Assembly: GCA_012838755.1 (NCBI GenBank)
Contig: DUOQ01000002.1
Span: 1-45,609 of the forward strand
Length of the DNA stretch: 45,609 bases
From: Propionibacterium sp.
GTDB lineage: Bacteria; Actinomycetota; Actinomycetes; Propionibacteriales; Propionibacteriaceae
Direction of reading: 5' to 3'
Positions within the stretch are counted from its first letter, which is position 1; every line of letters begins with the position of its first letter. Shown one piece after another: positions 1 to 9,834 of the stretch. A program made the position numbers and the translations under genes. A model generated the notes under the pieces. The model worked only from the letters and a program-made list of their open reading frames with translations. It did no database searches and was not told the origin of the DNA.

Positions 1-742
1 ACCAGTCGACCCGCACGTAGCCCTGCGCGTTCTCGCTGCGCAGCAGCACCTCGCCGAAGTCGTTCATGCCCGGGTCGTCGGGGTGGGCGAAGTTGCCGAC
101 CGTGGACGCCACGACCTCGGCGGTCTCCGAGCCGGTGAACCACAGGAACTGGTCGATCTGGTGGCTGCAGATGTCCACGAGGATGCCGCCGAAGGCGTCC
201 TCCTCGTAGAACCAGTCCGGACGCCCCGCCGCGTCCCCGAGGTGGACGCGGTCGCCCTCGCGGTGGGGGCCCAACCCGAGGGTCTGGATGACGGTGCCGA
301 TCGCGCCCGAGCGGGCGATCTCGCCGGCGCGGGCGACGCTGGGCACCTCGAAGCGCTCGGAGAAGGTGATCGACCAGAAGCGGCCGGTCTCGGCGACGGT
401 GGCGCGGAGCTCGTCGAGCTGTTCGAAGGTGGTGCAGCCGGGCTTGTCGGTGACGACGTCCTTGCCGGCGCGCATGGCTGCCACGGCGATGCCGGCGCGG
501 TCGCGGGGGATCGCCGCGGTCACGATGAGGTCGATCGACGGGTCGGCCAGGATCTCCTCCTCGGTCCGGACCGGGACGTCGGGGTAGCGCTCGCGCAGCC
601 CGCGGGCGATGGCCGAGTTGTCGTCGCGGGTGGCCGTCGCCACCAGTTCGCACCCGGCGGCAATGAGCCCGGGGACCTGCCCGTAGATGTGGGCGTGGTC
701 CAGGCCGATGGCGGCGATCCGGACTGGTCGGTCTTCTTTCAT
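1..742 (-). CDS. Gfo/Idh/MocA family oxidoreductase (3' end lies outside the window)
   Basis: Reverse strand from ATG at 742 reads MKEDRPVRIAAIGLDHAHIYGQVPGLIAAGCELVATATRDD...DKPGCTTFEQLDELRA..., with Rossmann and 'DKP' motifs; open to the window edge. Confidence 0.85.
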   Translation of the reverse strand, partial: MKEDRPVRIAAIGLDHAHIYGQVPGLIAAGCELVATATRDDNSAIARGLRERYPDVPVRTEEEILADPSIDLIVTAAIPRDRAGIAVAAMRAGKDVVTDKPGCTTFEQLDELRATVAETGRFWSITFSERFEVPSVARAGEIARSGAIGTVIQTLGLGPHREGDRVHLGDAAGRPDWFYEEDAFGGILVDICSHQIDQFLWFTGSETAEVVASTVGNFAHPDDPGMNDFGEVLLRSENAQGYVRVDW

Positions 743-1191
743 GGGATTCCTCCTCGTTCCAGGGGCTTGCGGAAGTTCACCTGCGTCTTCACGGGCGCGA
801 ACCCGAGGCGTCCGTAGAACGCGTGGGCGCCGGGCCGGGTGTCACCGGACACCAGGCGCAGGGCGTGCGCGCCGCGGCTGTGGGCCCAGGCCTCGAGCTC
901 GGTCAGGAGGGCGCGCCCGGCCCCTCGTTGCCGCGCGGTGTCGCTCACGGCGATGCCGAGCACGTTGACCATGGGTCGCTCGTAGAGCAGCCGGTACTCC
1001 TCGCCGTGCACGTAGCCGACCACCTCGCCGTCCAGTTCGGCCACGAGGACGCGGTCGCGAGGGCTGGACAGGGCCTCGGTCAGGGCTTCGGTGACCGACT
1101 CCAGGGGGTGGTCGTACCCCAGGTCGTCGCGGTTGAGCCGTTGGATGGCCGCGGCGTCGTCCAGCGTGGCGGCGCGGGTCGTCGGCTCCAT
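739..1191 (-). CDS. GNAT family N-acetyltransferase
   Basis: MEPTTRAATLDDAAAIQRLNRDD...VLGIAVSDTARQRGAGRALLTELEAWAHSRGAHALRLVSGDTRPGAHAFYGRLGF; start placed at the internal ATG 7 nt after a TAGGCT box. Confidence 0.9.
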   Translation of the reverse strand: MEPTTRAATLDDAAAIQRLNRDDLGYDHPLESVTEALTEALSSPRDRVLVAELDGEVVGYVHGEEYRLLYERPMVNVLGIAVSDTARQRGAGRALLTELEAWAHSRGAHALRLVSGDTRPGAHAFYGRLGFAPVKTQVNFRKPLERGGIP

Positions 1192-1198
1192 GCTCGGG

Positions 1199-1204
1199 AG
1201 CCTA
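1199..1204 (-). promoter_or_regulatory. Candidate -10 (TAGGCT) 7 nt before the GNAT ATG (leaderless architecture)
   Basis: + strand agccta at 1199-1204; start codon at 1191. Confidence 0.5.
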
Positions 1205-1253
1205 GCTGCGCGACGCCGCCGCGTCCGCCGCATCGTGGAGAAAGTCGATCCCC

Positions 1254-2156
1254 TCAGCCCTCAGTCCGGGCGAGGTCGGTCAGGCGGTCGATGATGTCGT
1301 CCACGGTGTGCGGGAGATCGGCCCTCCAGCCGGCGACGAGGTCGATGGTGACCGCGTCGGTGAGGGGGACGTACTCGACACCGGGGATCTGGAGGTGGGC
1401 GACGCCCTCGGGTACGAGTGCCACCCCCAGCCCGGAGGCCACGAAGGCGACGAGGGTGGCGGTCTCGCGCACCTCGGTCACGATGTCGGGGATGAAGCCG
1501 ACCGCGCGGCAGGCCTCCGCCAGGGCGGTGGCCATGGCACTGGCCCGGGCGAGGTAACCGACGAAGCGTTCCCCGGCGAGGTCGGACAGCGCGACCGTCG
1601 TGCCGGTCGCCGGGTGCCCGGTGGGGAGGGCCGCCACGAGCGGCTCCGACCTGAGAACCCGGTGGTGGATCCCCGGGGAGAGGTCGACCGGACGAAGGAT
1701 GCCGATGTCGAGCGATCCGTCCGCGAGGCGCGCGGCCACCTCGGGGCTGAGCAGGTCGCCGGTCAGGTCGAGGCGCAGGCGCGGCAGTTCCTCGGCGAGC
1801 GTGCGGGACAGGGCCGGCATAAGGCCGAAGCTCGCCGAGCCGATGAATCCGAGGCGCAGGGTGCCCTGCTCGCCGGCGTCGATCCGCCGCGCTTCGTGGA
1901 CGGCGTCGGCGGCGGCGTCCAGGAGCGCGCGGGCTCGCTCGAGCAGTTGCGCGCCCGCGGGGGTGAGGTCGACGCGTCGGGTCGAGCGGTCGAGGAGGCG
2001 CACGCCGATGTCGGACTCGAGTCCCTTGATCGTCTGGGAGAGGGCCGGCTGTGCGACGTAGAGCCGCTCGGCAGCCCGTCCGAAGTGTCGTTCCTCAGCC
2101 ACCGCGACGAAGGCGCGCAACTTGCGCAGGTCGACGAGCGCTGGGGGGCGATTCAT
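1254..2156 (-). CDS. LysR family transcriptional regulator
   Basis: MNRPPALVDLRKLRAFVAVAEERHFGRAAERLYVAQPALSQTIKGLESDIGVRLLDRSTRRVDLTPAG: canonical LysR HTH. Confidence 0.95.
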   Translation of the reverse strand: MNRPPALVDLRKLRAFVAVAEERHFGRAAERLYVAQPALSQTIKGLESDIGVRLLDRSTRRVDLTPAGAQLLERARALLDAAADAVHEARRIDAGEQGTLRLGFIGSASFGLMPALSRTLAEELPRLRLDLTGDLLSPEVAARLADGSLDIGILRPVDLSPGIHHRVLRSEPLVAALPTGHPATGTTVALSDLAGERFVGYLARASAMATALAEACRAVGFIPDIVTEVRETATLVAFVASGLGVALVPEGVAHLQIPGVEYVPLTDAVTIDLVAGWRADLPHTVDDIIDRLTDLARTEG

Positions 2157-2168
2157 GCCCGAAGACTA

Positions 2169-2188
2169 CCGAATCAGACTCGGTTCGG
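2169..2188. promoter_or_regulatory. Candidate LysR operator (CCGAA-N10-TTCGG) next to the lysR promoter
   Basis: Inverted repeat CCGAAtcagactcggTTCGG just upstream of TAGTCT (2163-2168, minus), which sits 6 nt before the lysR ATG. Confidence 0.45.
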
Positions 2189-2228
2189 CCTCCTCCCCGT
2201 ATGGGTGAGGGGGGAGGGGGAGGTGGGA

Positions 2229-2242
2229 TACCCCCGGGGGTA
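2229..2242. promoter_or_regulatory. CsoR/CstR-like GC-box palindrome TACCCCCGGGGGTA
   Basis: Perfect 14-bp palindrome in the lysR / opine dehydrogenase divergent intergenic region. Confidence 0.45.
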
Positions 2243-2389
2243 AGAGCGTCTGCCATGGTGACCACGAACGTCCTGGGCATCGGTGCCGCGGACGCCGCGA
2301 CCCAGCCTTCGCGGCCAGCGACCAGCGCTGACCGGAGCCGGTTCATCGAGTCCCACCCGGGGCCGCCGCCGGAGGGATAGCGTGGCTGC

Positions 2390-3466
2390 ATGAGGCTGGC
2401 GATCCTGGGTTCGGGCAATGGCGGGACAGCGGCGGCGTTCGAGTGGGCCCAGGCGGGCCACGAGGTGGCGCTGTGGGACTTCACGCAGTTCGGGGGGAAC
2501 GTCGCCGCGATCGCGGCGTCCGGTCACATCGAGGGGCGGGTCAAGTTCGAGGGGCGGGCGCCGATCCGCTACGCCGGGCACGACCTGGCCCGCGCGCTCG
2601 AGGGTGCCGAGCTCGTGCTCATCGTCGGGCCGGCCTACGCGCACGAGGAGATGGGGGAGGCCCTGCGTGGCCACCTGTCCACCGACGCGGCCTACTGCAT
2701 GCTGCCCAGCGGGTGCAACGGGGCCATCGTCCTGAAGAAGGCCCTCGGGTTGGACATCCTCGACGACACCTACGTCATCGGCGAGACGAGCACCCTGCCG
2801 TACGGCTGCCGCCTGGTCGAACCCGGCGTCGTGCGCGTCACCACGCGCGTCCTCGACGGCCTCTTCGTGGCCGCCGTCCCGAGCTCACGGACGCCCGAAC
2901 TCCTCGCGAAGCTGCAGGTGGTGTGGCCGCAGGCGGAGGCGGCCGCGAATGTGCTGCAGACCACGCTCCAGAACGGGAACCCCGTCCTGCACCCCGCGAT
3001 CATGCTGCTGAACGCCAGCCGGATCGAGAACACCGGCGGCGACTTCCTGTTCTACACCGAGGGGGTGACGCCGGCGTCCGCCCGCCTCATGGCAGCGGTC
3101 GACGAGGAGCGGATCGCGCTGGGCCGGGCCCTCGGCGTCCGGATCGTGCCCGACCCCGAGCTCGGGGTGCGGCAGGGCTACCTGTCGGAGGCCACGTGGC
3201 TGAAGGGGTACAACCAGGGGATCGGCTTCGCGAAGTCGCAGGCGCCCTCGACGCTGGACTTCCGGTACCTCACCGAGGACGTGCCCTACGGCCTGGTGTT
3301 CATCTCCGAGCTGGCCAAGCAGTTCCACGTGCCCACGCCGGCCGTCGACACGGTGATCTCGCTGGCGTCCATCGTGCTGGACACCGACTTCCGCGCCCAG
3401 GGGCGTCGCCTGCCCGCCGACCTGGGGTTCGGTGAGCTGACGCCCGACCAGGTCCGTGGACTGTAG
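2390..3466 (+). CDS. NAD/NADP octopine/nopaline (opine) dehydrogenase family protein
   Basis: MRLAILGSGNGGTAAAFEWAQAGHEVALWDF (GxGNGG Rossmann); opine-DH-like C-terminal region VTPASARLMAAVDEERIALGRALG... Confidence 0.85.
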   Translation: MRLAILGSGNGGTAAAFEWAQAGHEVALWDFTQFGGNVAAIAASGHIEGRVKFEGRAPIRYAGHDLARALEGAELVLIVGPAYAHEEMGEALRGHLSTDAAYCMLPSGCNGAIVLKKALGLDILDDTYVIGETSTLPYGCRLVEPGVVRVTTRVLDGLFVAAVPSSRTPELLAKLQVVWPQAEAAANVLQTTLQNGNPVLHPAIMLLNASRIENTGGDFLFYTEGVTPASARLMAAVDEERIALGRALGVRIVPDPELGVRQGYLSEATWLKGYNQGIGFAKSQAPSTLDFRYLTEDVPYGLVFISELAKQFHVPTPAVDTVISLASIVLDTDFRAQGRRLPADLGFGELTPDQVRGL

Positions 3467-3470
3467 GGGA

Positions 3471-3788
3471 TCAGGGCTCCTGGCCGGTGTGCACCGGGAG
3501 TCCGCGGTTGATCCAGCCCATCGTGCCGTCGTCGACCGAGATCGCCCGGATGCCCTGGCCGGCCATGAGGTCGGCCATCGCCTGGCTCCGGTTGCCCGAG
3601 CGGCAGATGACGTAGACGTCCTCGTCGCGCGGGATGTCGGCCAGGTGGAGCGCGATGCGGCTCATCGGGGCGAAGGTTGCGCCGGGGACGTGCCCCTCGA
3701 CGTACTCGTTCGCCTCGCGCACATCGACGACCACCGCGCCCTGTTCCTGCAGCGGGATGAACTCGTCCAGGGAAATCCGTTGCGCCAT
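3471..3788 (-). CDS. Single-domain rhodanese-like sulfurtransferase
   Basis: MAQRISLDEFIPLQEQGAVVVDVREANEYVEGHVPGATF...VYVICRSGNRSQAMADLM (CRSGNR catalytic loop). Confidence 0.93.
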   Translation of the reverse strand: MAQRISLDEFIPLQEQGAVVVDVREANEYVEGHVPGATFAPMSRIALHLADIPRDEDVYVICRSGNRSQAMADLMAGQGIRAISVDDGTMGWINRGLPVHTGQEP

Positions 3789-3829
3789 CGTGCACCTTCC
3801 TTGAGATCAAGGCCAGACTACGACAGAAT

Positions 3830-3845
3830 ATACCCCTAGGGGTAT
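3830..3845. promoter_or_regulatory. CstR/CsoR-type operator ATACCCCTAGGGGTAT
   Basis: Perfect 16-bp palindrome between the divergent rhodanese and MBL-rhodanese genes; matches the general form of CsoR/CstR operators. Confidence 0.75.
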
Positions 3846-3871
3846 TCGGATCGAGCAGAGGAGCAGACCCC

Positions 3872-5224
3872 ATGATCGAGATCATCCCGATTGACACGCC
3901 CAGCTTGGGGGACCGGAGCTATGTGGCCCACGACGGTGCGGTGGCCCTGGTGGTCGATCCCCAGCGCGACATCGACCGCGTCCTCGCCATCACCGAGGCC
4001 GCCGGCGTGACGATCACCCACGTGTTCGAGACCCACATCCACAACGACTACGTCACCGGGGGCCTCGCCCTCGCCCAGCAGACGGGCGCCGCCTACCACG
4101 TGAACGCCGACGACCCGGTCACGTTCGACCGGGTGGCCATCCGCGACGGCGACGAGGTCGCCGTCGGCGAGCGCATGCGCGTGCGCGTCATCTCGACGCC
4201 TGGCCACACCTTCACCCACCTGTCGTACGCCCTGAGCGACGGCGACGAGGCCATCGGCGTCTTCACCGGCGGCTCGCTGCTGTTCGGCACGACCGGCCGT
4301 CCCGACCTGCTGGGGCCCGACCACACCCATGACCTCGCCCACCACCAGTACGCCTCGGCGCACCGGCTCGCGGAGGAGCTCCCGGACGCCGCCCGCGTGC
4401 TCCCCACGCACGGCTTCGGCAGCTTCTGCTCGGCCACGCAGGCGTCCGCCGACCGGTCCACCATCGGTGTGGAGAAGGCGGCCAACCCGGTGCTGACCCA
4501 GCCGGAGGAGGAGTGGGTCGCCGACCTGCTCGAGGGCCTGGACGTCTGGCCGGCCTACTACGCCCACATGGGACCGGCGAACTCGGCGGGACCCGGGGAG
4601 CCTGACCTGTCCGAGCCCGAGCCCGCCGATGCCGCCACCTTGCGCAAGCGCATCGAGGCGGGCGAGTGGGTCGTCGACCTGCGCAACCGCGTCGCGTTCG
4701 CCGCGGGCCACGTGCCGGGCACCTTCAACGCCGGCCTCGACGGACAGTTCGCCACCTACCTGGGCTGGCTGATCCCGTGGGGGACGCCGCTGACCCTGCT
4801 CGGCAACTCCCCCGAGGAGGTCGCCGAGGCGCAGCGCGAGCTGGTCCGCATCGGCATCGACCGCCTCGAGGGCGCGGCCACCGGCAAGCCCGAGGACTGG
4901 ACCGAGGGCCAGCTGGCGACCTACCCGCGGGCCAACTTCGCCCAGCTGCGGGACGTGCGCCACCACCGCCCGGTCGTCATCCTCGACACCCGCCGGCGCC
5001 TGGAGTGGGAGGAGGGCCACATCGACGGTGCGGTCCACATCCCGCTGCACGACCTGATCCAGCGCGAGGACGACTGGCCCGAGGGTGAGCTGTGGGTGCA
5101 CTGCGCCGGCGGCTACCGGGCGTCGATCGCCTCGTCGATCCTGTCGGCGGCCGGGCGCAACGTCGTGCACGTCGATGACCAGTTCGACAACGCCAAGGGC
5201 GCCGGGCTGCCGGTCGTGCAGTGA
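3872..5224 (+). CDS. MBL-fold hydrolase with C-terminal rhodanese domain(s) (persulfide dioxygenase/CstB-like)
   Basis: THVFETHIHNDYVTGGLALAQQTGA (HxHxDH-like) followed by rhodanese region RRRLEWEEGHIDGAVHIPLHDL...LWVHCAGGYRASIASS. Confidence 0.92.
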   Translation: MIEIIPIDTPSLGDRSYVAHDGAVALVVDPQRDIDRVLAITEAAGVTITHVFETHIHNDYVTGGLALAQQTGAAYHVNADDPVTFDRVAIRDGDEVAVGERMRVRVISTPGHTFTHLSYALSDGDEAIGVFTGGSLLFGTTGRPDLLGPDHTHDLAHHQYASAHRLAEELPDAARVLPTHGFGSFCSATQASADRSTIGVEKAANPVLTQPEEEWVADLLEGLDVWPAYYAHMGPANSAGPGEPDLSEPEPADAATLRKRIEAGEWVVDLRNRVAFAAGHVPGTFNAGLDGQFATYLGWLIPWGTPLTLLGNSPEEVAEAQRELVRIGIDRLEGAATGKPEDWTEGQLATYPRANFAQLRDVRHHRPVVILDTRRRLEWEEGHIDGAVHIPLHDLIQREDDWPEGELWVHCAGGYRASIASSILSAAGRNVVHVDDQFDNAKGAGLPVVQ

Positions 5225-5991
5225 ACCTGGTCGGGGCGATCGCCGTCGGCCTGGTGATCGGCGTCGTCCTGGGCACCCTCGGGGGTGGGGGAGCGATCCT
5301 CACGATCCCCGTGCTGACCTACGCGTTCGGCATGGGGATCCGTGAGAGCACCACCGCCTCGCTCGTCATCGTGGGCGTCTCGTCGCTGACGGCGGTGGCC
5401 GTCCATGCACGGGCGGGCCGCGTCGACTGGGTGCGGGGGCTCGTGTTCGCGGCCTTCGGCATGGGTGGGGCCGTGCTCGGCTCCATCCTGTCCCGGGGGC
5501 TCGACCCCGACTGGCTCATGGCCGGCTTCGCCGTGCTCCTGGCCCTGGTGGCCGGCCTGATGCTGCGCCCCAGCCGCAAGAAGTTGGGGGACGGACCGGC
5601 CAAGCTCACCCCGAAGGTGGCCGTCCTCACGGCGCTGACCGGTCTGGGCGTGGGCGTCCTGACCGGCTTCTTCGGCGTGGGCGGGGGCTTCGCCATCGTG
5701 CCCGCCCTGACCCTGGTGCTGGGCCTGCCGATGGCCGTGGCGGTGGCCACCTCGCTGCTGGTGATCTCGCTCAACAGCGCCTCGGCGCTGGTGACGAAGC
5801 TGGCCCTGGGCATTGCGCTGGAGTGGGTGTTCATCGGGGTCTTCACCACCGCGACCATCATCGGGTCCCTGTTCGGCGCGCGCCTGGCCGGACGCCTCGA
5901 CGCGGCGGTGCTCAAGCGCGCGTTCGCGTGGCTGCTGGTGGCGGTGTCGGCGTACATGCTGGTCACCAGCGCGATCACGCTGTTCGGCTAG
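5221..5991 (+). CDS. Sulfite exporter TauE/SafE family protein
   Basis: GTG start overlaps the upstream stop; VLGTLGGGGAILTIPVLTYAFGMGIRESTTASLVIVGVSSL...GVGVLTGFFGVGGGFAIVPALTLVLG. Confidence 0.93.
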   Translation: MNLVGAIAVGLVIGVVLGTLGGGGAILTIPVLTYAFGMGIRESTTASLVIVGVSSLTAVAVHARAGRVDWVRGLVFAAFGMGGAVLGSILSRGLDPDWLMAGFAVLLALVAGLMLRPSRKKLGDGPAKLTPKVAVLTALTGLGVGVLTGFFGVGGGFAIVPALTLVLGLPMAVAVATSLLVISLNSASALVTKLALGIALEWVFIGVFTTATIIGSLFGARLAGRLDAAVLKRAFAWLLVAVSAYMLVTSAITLFG

Positions 5992-6010
5992 CGGCAGCAC
6001 GAACGACAAG

Positions 6011-6039
6011 GGGTGGCGCGGACATCGTCCGCGCCACCC
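6011..6039. terminator. Bidirectional hairpin between convergent tauE and the BCCT gene
   Basis: GGGTGGCGCGGAC-ATC-GTCCGCGCCACCC, perfect 13-bp stem. Confidence 0.85.
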
Positions 6040-6055
6040 TTCGTGCGTCTGTGGG

Positions 6056-8086
6056 TCAGACCGTGCCGGTGAGTTCGACCGAGGCCGCCCAGCGCTCGTA
6101 GTGGTCGAGCACGTCGTGGCACACCTGGTCGGTGGTGTACGACATCAGGCTGTACCTGCCACCCGTCGGGAGCTCGACCTCCACGGTGTGGGTGAGGTCG
6201 TCGCCCTCGAGCATGCGTGCCCCGAAGCTGGGCGCCGGGGTGACCCGGACCTGGACGGGGTAGCGGAAGTCGGAGGCGGCGTGCGGCACCACGAGGGCGG
6301 CGGTCCGGCCGATCCGGCCGACGCCCTCGCCCTGCTCGACGTGCGCCTCCGTGCCCCGGGCAACGAGCTCCTCCCGGACCTCGTCGAGCGCGGGCACGAC
6401 CACGGCGTCCAGTTGCCGGTCGGCCTGCTTCTGGCTCACCAGGCCGAAGCCCTCCGAGAGCCGGCGGCGCCACGAGCCCGAACCGGACGGTGCGGCGACC
6501 ACCGAGGCGGCCAGCGTCGACTGCAGGGCGGCGTCGAGGTTCCTCTCGCCCTCGAGGGCGCGGTGCAGGCCCCACATGACGAGGATCATCACGAACGCGA
6601 ATGGCAGGCCCATGATGATCGTGGCCATCTGCAACGCAGGGATGCCCCCGACGACCAGCATGGCGATCGTCAGGACCCCGGTGGCCGCGGCCCAGAAGAT
6701 GCGCAGGGAGGGCCGGCCGTCGGTGTCGGCGCTGGGGAGGTGCGACGAGAGGTTCGCCATCACCAGCGACCCCGAGTCGGCCGACGTGACGTAGAACAGG
6801 AGGCCGACGAAGGTGGCCAGCCCGACCAGGAACAGCGCGCCCGGCGTGTCGAGCAGCAGGGTGAAGAACCCGGCCTCGGGGCTGTTCACGGCCAGTTCGC
6901 CGAACTCGGCGTCGCCGTCCATGATCTTCTTCACCGCGGCGTTGCCGAAGATGGTGACCCACATCACGATGTAGAGGAACGGGATCGTGAGCGTGCCCAG
7001 CACGAACTGCCCGATGGTGCGGCCCTTCGAGATCCGGGCCAGGAACATGCCCACGAAGCACGCCCAGGCGATCCACCAGGCCCAGAAGAACAGCGTCCAG
7101 CCGTTCATCCAGTCGGGGTCGTGGTCGAAGGCCATGGTGTCGAGGGTCATGCCCGGGAAGAGGTTGACGAAGTCGCCCACGTTCATGATCGCCGCGCGCA
7201 GGAGGAAGGCGGTGTCGCGGGTGACGAGCACCCAACCGGCGAGGAAGAGCGCGAGGAGCACGTTGAGCTGGGACAGGATGCGGATGCCCCGGTCGACGCC
7301 GGTGAGCGCCGAGGCGGTGGCGACCGCGACCGCGAGGACGACCAGCCCGATCTGGGCGGGGATGCCCTGCGGGATGCCGAACATGATGTCGAGGCCGACG
7401 TTCAGCATGACGACGCCGATGCCGAGCGAGGTGGCCACGCCGAAGATCGTGCCGATCATCGTCGCGATGTCGACGGCGTCGCCGGCCGCACCGTTGATCC
7501 GCTTCCCGATGAGCGGGTACAGGGTCGAGCGGACGGCGAGCGGCAGCCCCTTGCGGTGGGCGATGAAGCCCAGCGCGATGCCCATGAGGGCGTACATGCC
7601 CCACCCGGTGATGCCGTAGTGGAACAGCGTCCACACGGTCGACTCACGCGCCGTGTCGAGGGTGCTGCCGTCGCCCTGCGGCGGGTACATGAACTGGGTG
7701 GCGGGCTCGGCGACCGCGAAGAACATCACGTCGGTGCCGATGCCGGCGGCGAAGAGCATGGACGCCCACGCGAACGTCGAGAACTCGGGCCGGTCGTCCG
7801 CCTGTCCGAGACGGACCTTGCTGTGGCGGAACCCGACGTAGATGACGAACACGAGGATCGCCGTGGCGAGGGCGATGTAGAACCAGCCGAACCACTCGGC
7901 CGTCCAACCGACGGCCGCGCCGAGGATCTCGGCGGACTGATCGGGGGCCACGAGGGCCCACGCGGCGACCAGCACGATGATGAGCGCCGACCCGATGATC
8001 ACCCGGGGCTTGATGCCCGTTCGATGGGGGGCCTCCGTCGCGGGGGCCTCGCCCGGGGGGCTGTGCGGAACCTGGGTCGTGCTCAT
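6056..8086 (-). CDS. betT: BCCT family choline/betaine transporter with long C-terminal cytoplasmic domain
   Basis: ATG overlaps the betA stop (ATGA); [34 protein letters not shown]...[41 protein letters not shown] motifs; betBA context. Confidence 0.9.
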   Translation of the reverse strand: MSTTQVPHSPPGEAPATEAPHRTGIKPRVIIGSALIIVLVAAWALVAPDQSAEILGAAVGWTAEWFGWFYIALATAILVFVIYVGFRHSKVRLGQADDRPEFSTFAWASMLFAAGIGTDVMFFAVAEPATQFMYPPQGDGSTLDTARESTVWTLFHYGITGWGMYALMGIALGFIAHRKGLPLAVRSTLYPLIGKRINGAAGDAVDIATMIGTIFGVATSLGIGVVMLNVGLDIMFGIPQGIPAQIGLVVLAVAVATASALTGVDRGIRILSQLNVLLALFLAGWVLVTRDTAFLLRAAIMNVGDFVNLFPGMTLDTMAFDHDPDWMNGWTLFFWAWWIAWACFVGMFLARISKGRTIGQFVLGTLTIPFLYIVMWVTIFGNAAVKKIMDGDAEFGELAVNSPEAGFFTLLLDTPGALFLVGLATFVGLLFYVTSADSGSLVMANLSSHLPSADTDGRPSLRIFWAAATGVLTIAMLVVGGIPALQMATIIMGLPFAFVMILVMWGLHRALEGERNLDAALQSTLAASVVAAPSGSGSWRRRLSEGFGLVSQKQADRQLDAVVVPALDEVREELVARGTEAHVEQGEGVGRIGRTAALVVPHAASDFRYPVQVRVTPAPSFGARMLEGDDLTHTVEVELPTGGRYSLMSYTTDQVCHDVLDHYERWAASVELTGTV

Positions 8087-9834
8087 CGGTTGGCCTCCTC
8101 GGACGCGGCCATCGCGGCGACGGCGCTCGGGATGTCACGCCGGGTGTCCCAGGCGTCGTTGCGGGGATCGCCCTCCGGGTAGAGGGGGAGTCCGGCCTTC
8201 GCCCGGTACACCGGCGGGTGCTCCGCGCGCAGCGGCGTGTTGCCGGCGATGAGGTCGGCGGCCTTCTCGGCGACCATCATGACCGGGGCGTAGATGTTGC
8301 CGTTGGTGATCGAGGGGAACACCGAGGCGTCCACGACGCGCAGGCCCTCGGTGCCGTGGACGCCCATCGTCGACGGGTCCACGACCGCCTCGGCGTCGGT
8401 GCCCATCTTGGCCGAGCAGCTCGGGTGGAGGGCGGTCTCGGCGTCCCGGGCGACCCAGTTGAGGATCTGCTGGTCGCTCTGGACGTCGGGCCCGGGGCTC
8501 GTCTCGCCACCGTCGAAGGCGGCGAAGGCCGGCTGGGACAGGATGTGCCGGGCCGCCCGGACGACCTCGACCCACTCGCGGCGGTCGTTCTCGGTCGAGA
8601 GGTAGTTGAACAGGATGGACGGACGGCTGGTGGGGTTGGCGTCCTTGATGTGGAGGCGTCCGCGCACGTCGGAGTTCATCGGCCCGATGTGGACCTGATA
8701 GCCGTGCTTGCCCTCGGACGCCGTGCCGTCGTAGCGCACCGCGATCGGGAGGAAGTGGAACATCAGGTTCGGGTAGGCCACCTCGTCGTTGGTGCGGATG
8801 AAGCCGCCGCCCTCGAAGTGGTTGCTCGCGCCGACGCCGGAGTTGAAGAACAGCCACTGGGCGCCGATGTAGGGCGCCTTCCACATCTTCAGCCACGGCG
8901 CGATCGACACCGGCTGGAGGCTGGTGTGCTGCAGGTACACCTCGAGGTGGTCCTGCAGGTTCTCGCCGACGCCGGGCAGGTCGATGCGGGTCTCGACGCC
9001 GGCCGCCGACAGCACCTCGGGGGATCCGACGCCGGAGAGCTGGAGGAGCTGCGGGGAGTTGAACGCCCCGCCCGCGAGGATGACCTCGCCGGCCTCGACG
9101 CTGTGGGGACGCCCGAGACGCTGGTAGTCGACGCCGGTCACCCGGGTGCCGCTCCAGCGGAGCCCGGTCGCGTACGACAGGGTCGAGATCGTCAGGTTCT
9201 TGCGGTCACGGATCGGTCGCAGGTAGGCGCGGGACGCCGACAGGCGGCTCCCCCGGTAGACGTTGCGGTCGAAGGGCGCGAAGCCCTCCTGCCGGTAGCC
9301 GTTGACGTCGTCGGTGCGCGCGTACCCGGCCTGGGTGGTCGCCTCGAAGAACGCCTGGAACAACGGGCTGGACGCCGGCCCGCGCTCGAGCTTCAGCGGG
9401 CCGGACCCGCCCCGCCACGCGTCGGCGCCGGCGAGGGTGGTCTCCATGCGCTTGAAGTAGGGCAGGCAGTGGGCGTAGTCCCAGTGCTCCATGCCGTCGT
9501 CGGTGGCCCACTTGTCGTAGTCACCCGCGTTGCCGCGCTGGAAGATCATCCCGTTGATCGAGGAGGACCCGCCCAGCACCTTGCCGCGGGCGTGGGCGAT
9601 CCGGCGTCCGCCCATGTGCGGCTCGGGATCGGTCTCGTAGGCCCAGTCGTAGAGCGGGTTGCCCGAGGGGAACATCAGGGCCGCCGGCATGTGGATCAGC
9701 GGGTCGAGGATGAAGTCGGAACGGCCGGCCTCCAGCACCAGCACGCTGGTGCCCTCGTCGGCGGAGAGGCGGTTGGCCAGGACGGAGCCGGCGGAGCCAC
9801 CCCCGACGATGACGTAGTCGTAGCGCTTGCTCAT
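8083..9834 (-). CDS. betA: Choline dehydrogenase (GMC oxidoreductase)
   Basis: [28 protein letters not shown]...[38 protein letters not shown] signatures. Confidence 0.93.
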   Translation of the reverse strand: MSKRYDYVIVGGGSAGSVLANRLSADEGTSVLVLEAGRSDFILDPLIHMPAALMFPSGNPLYDWAYETDPEPHMGGRRIAHARGKVLGGSSSINGMIFQRGNAGDYDKWATDDGMEHWDYAHCLPYFKRMETTLAGADAWRGGSGPLKLERGPASSPLFQAFFEATTQAGYARTDDVNGYRQEGFAPFDRNVYRGSRLSASRAYLRPIRDRKNLTISTLSYATGLRWSGTRVTGVDYQRLGRPHSVEAGEVILAGGAFNSPQLLQLSGVGSPEVLSAAGVETRIDLPGVGENLQDHLEVYLQHTSLQPVSIAPWLKMWKAPYIGAQWLFFNSGVGASNHFEGGGFIRTNDEVAYPNLMFHFLPIAVRYDGTASEGKHGYQVHIGPMNSDVRGRLHIKDANPTSRPSILFNYLSTENDRREWVEVVRAARHILSQPAFAAFDGGETSPGPDVQSDQQILNWVARDAETALHPSCSAKMGTDAEAVVDPSTMGVHGTEGLRVVDASVFPSITNGNIYAPVMMVAEKAADLIAGNTPLRAEHPPVYRAKAGLPLYPEGDPRNDAWDTRRDIPSAVAAMAASEEANR

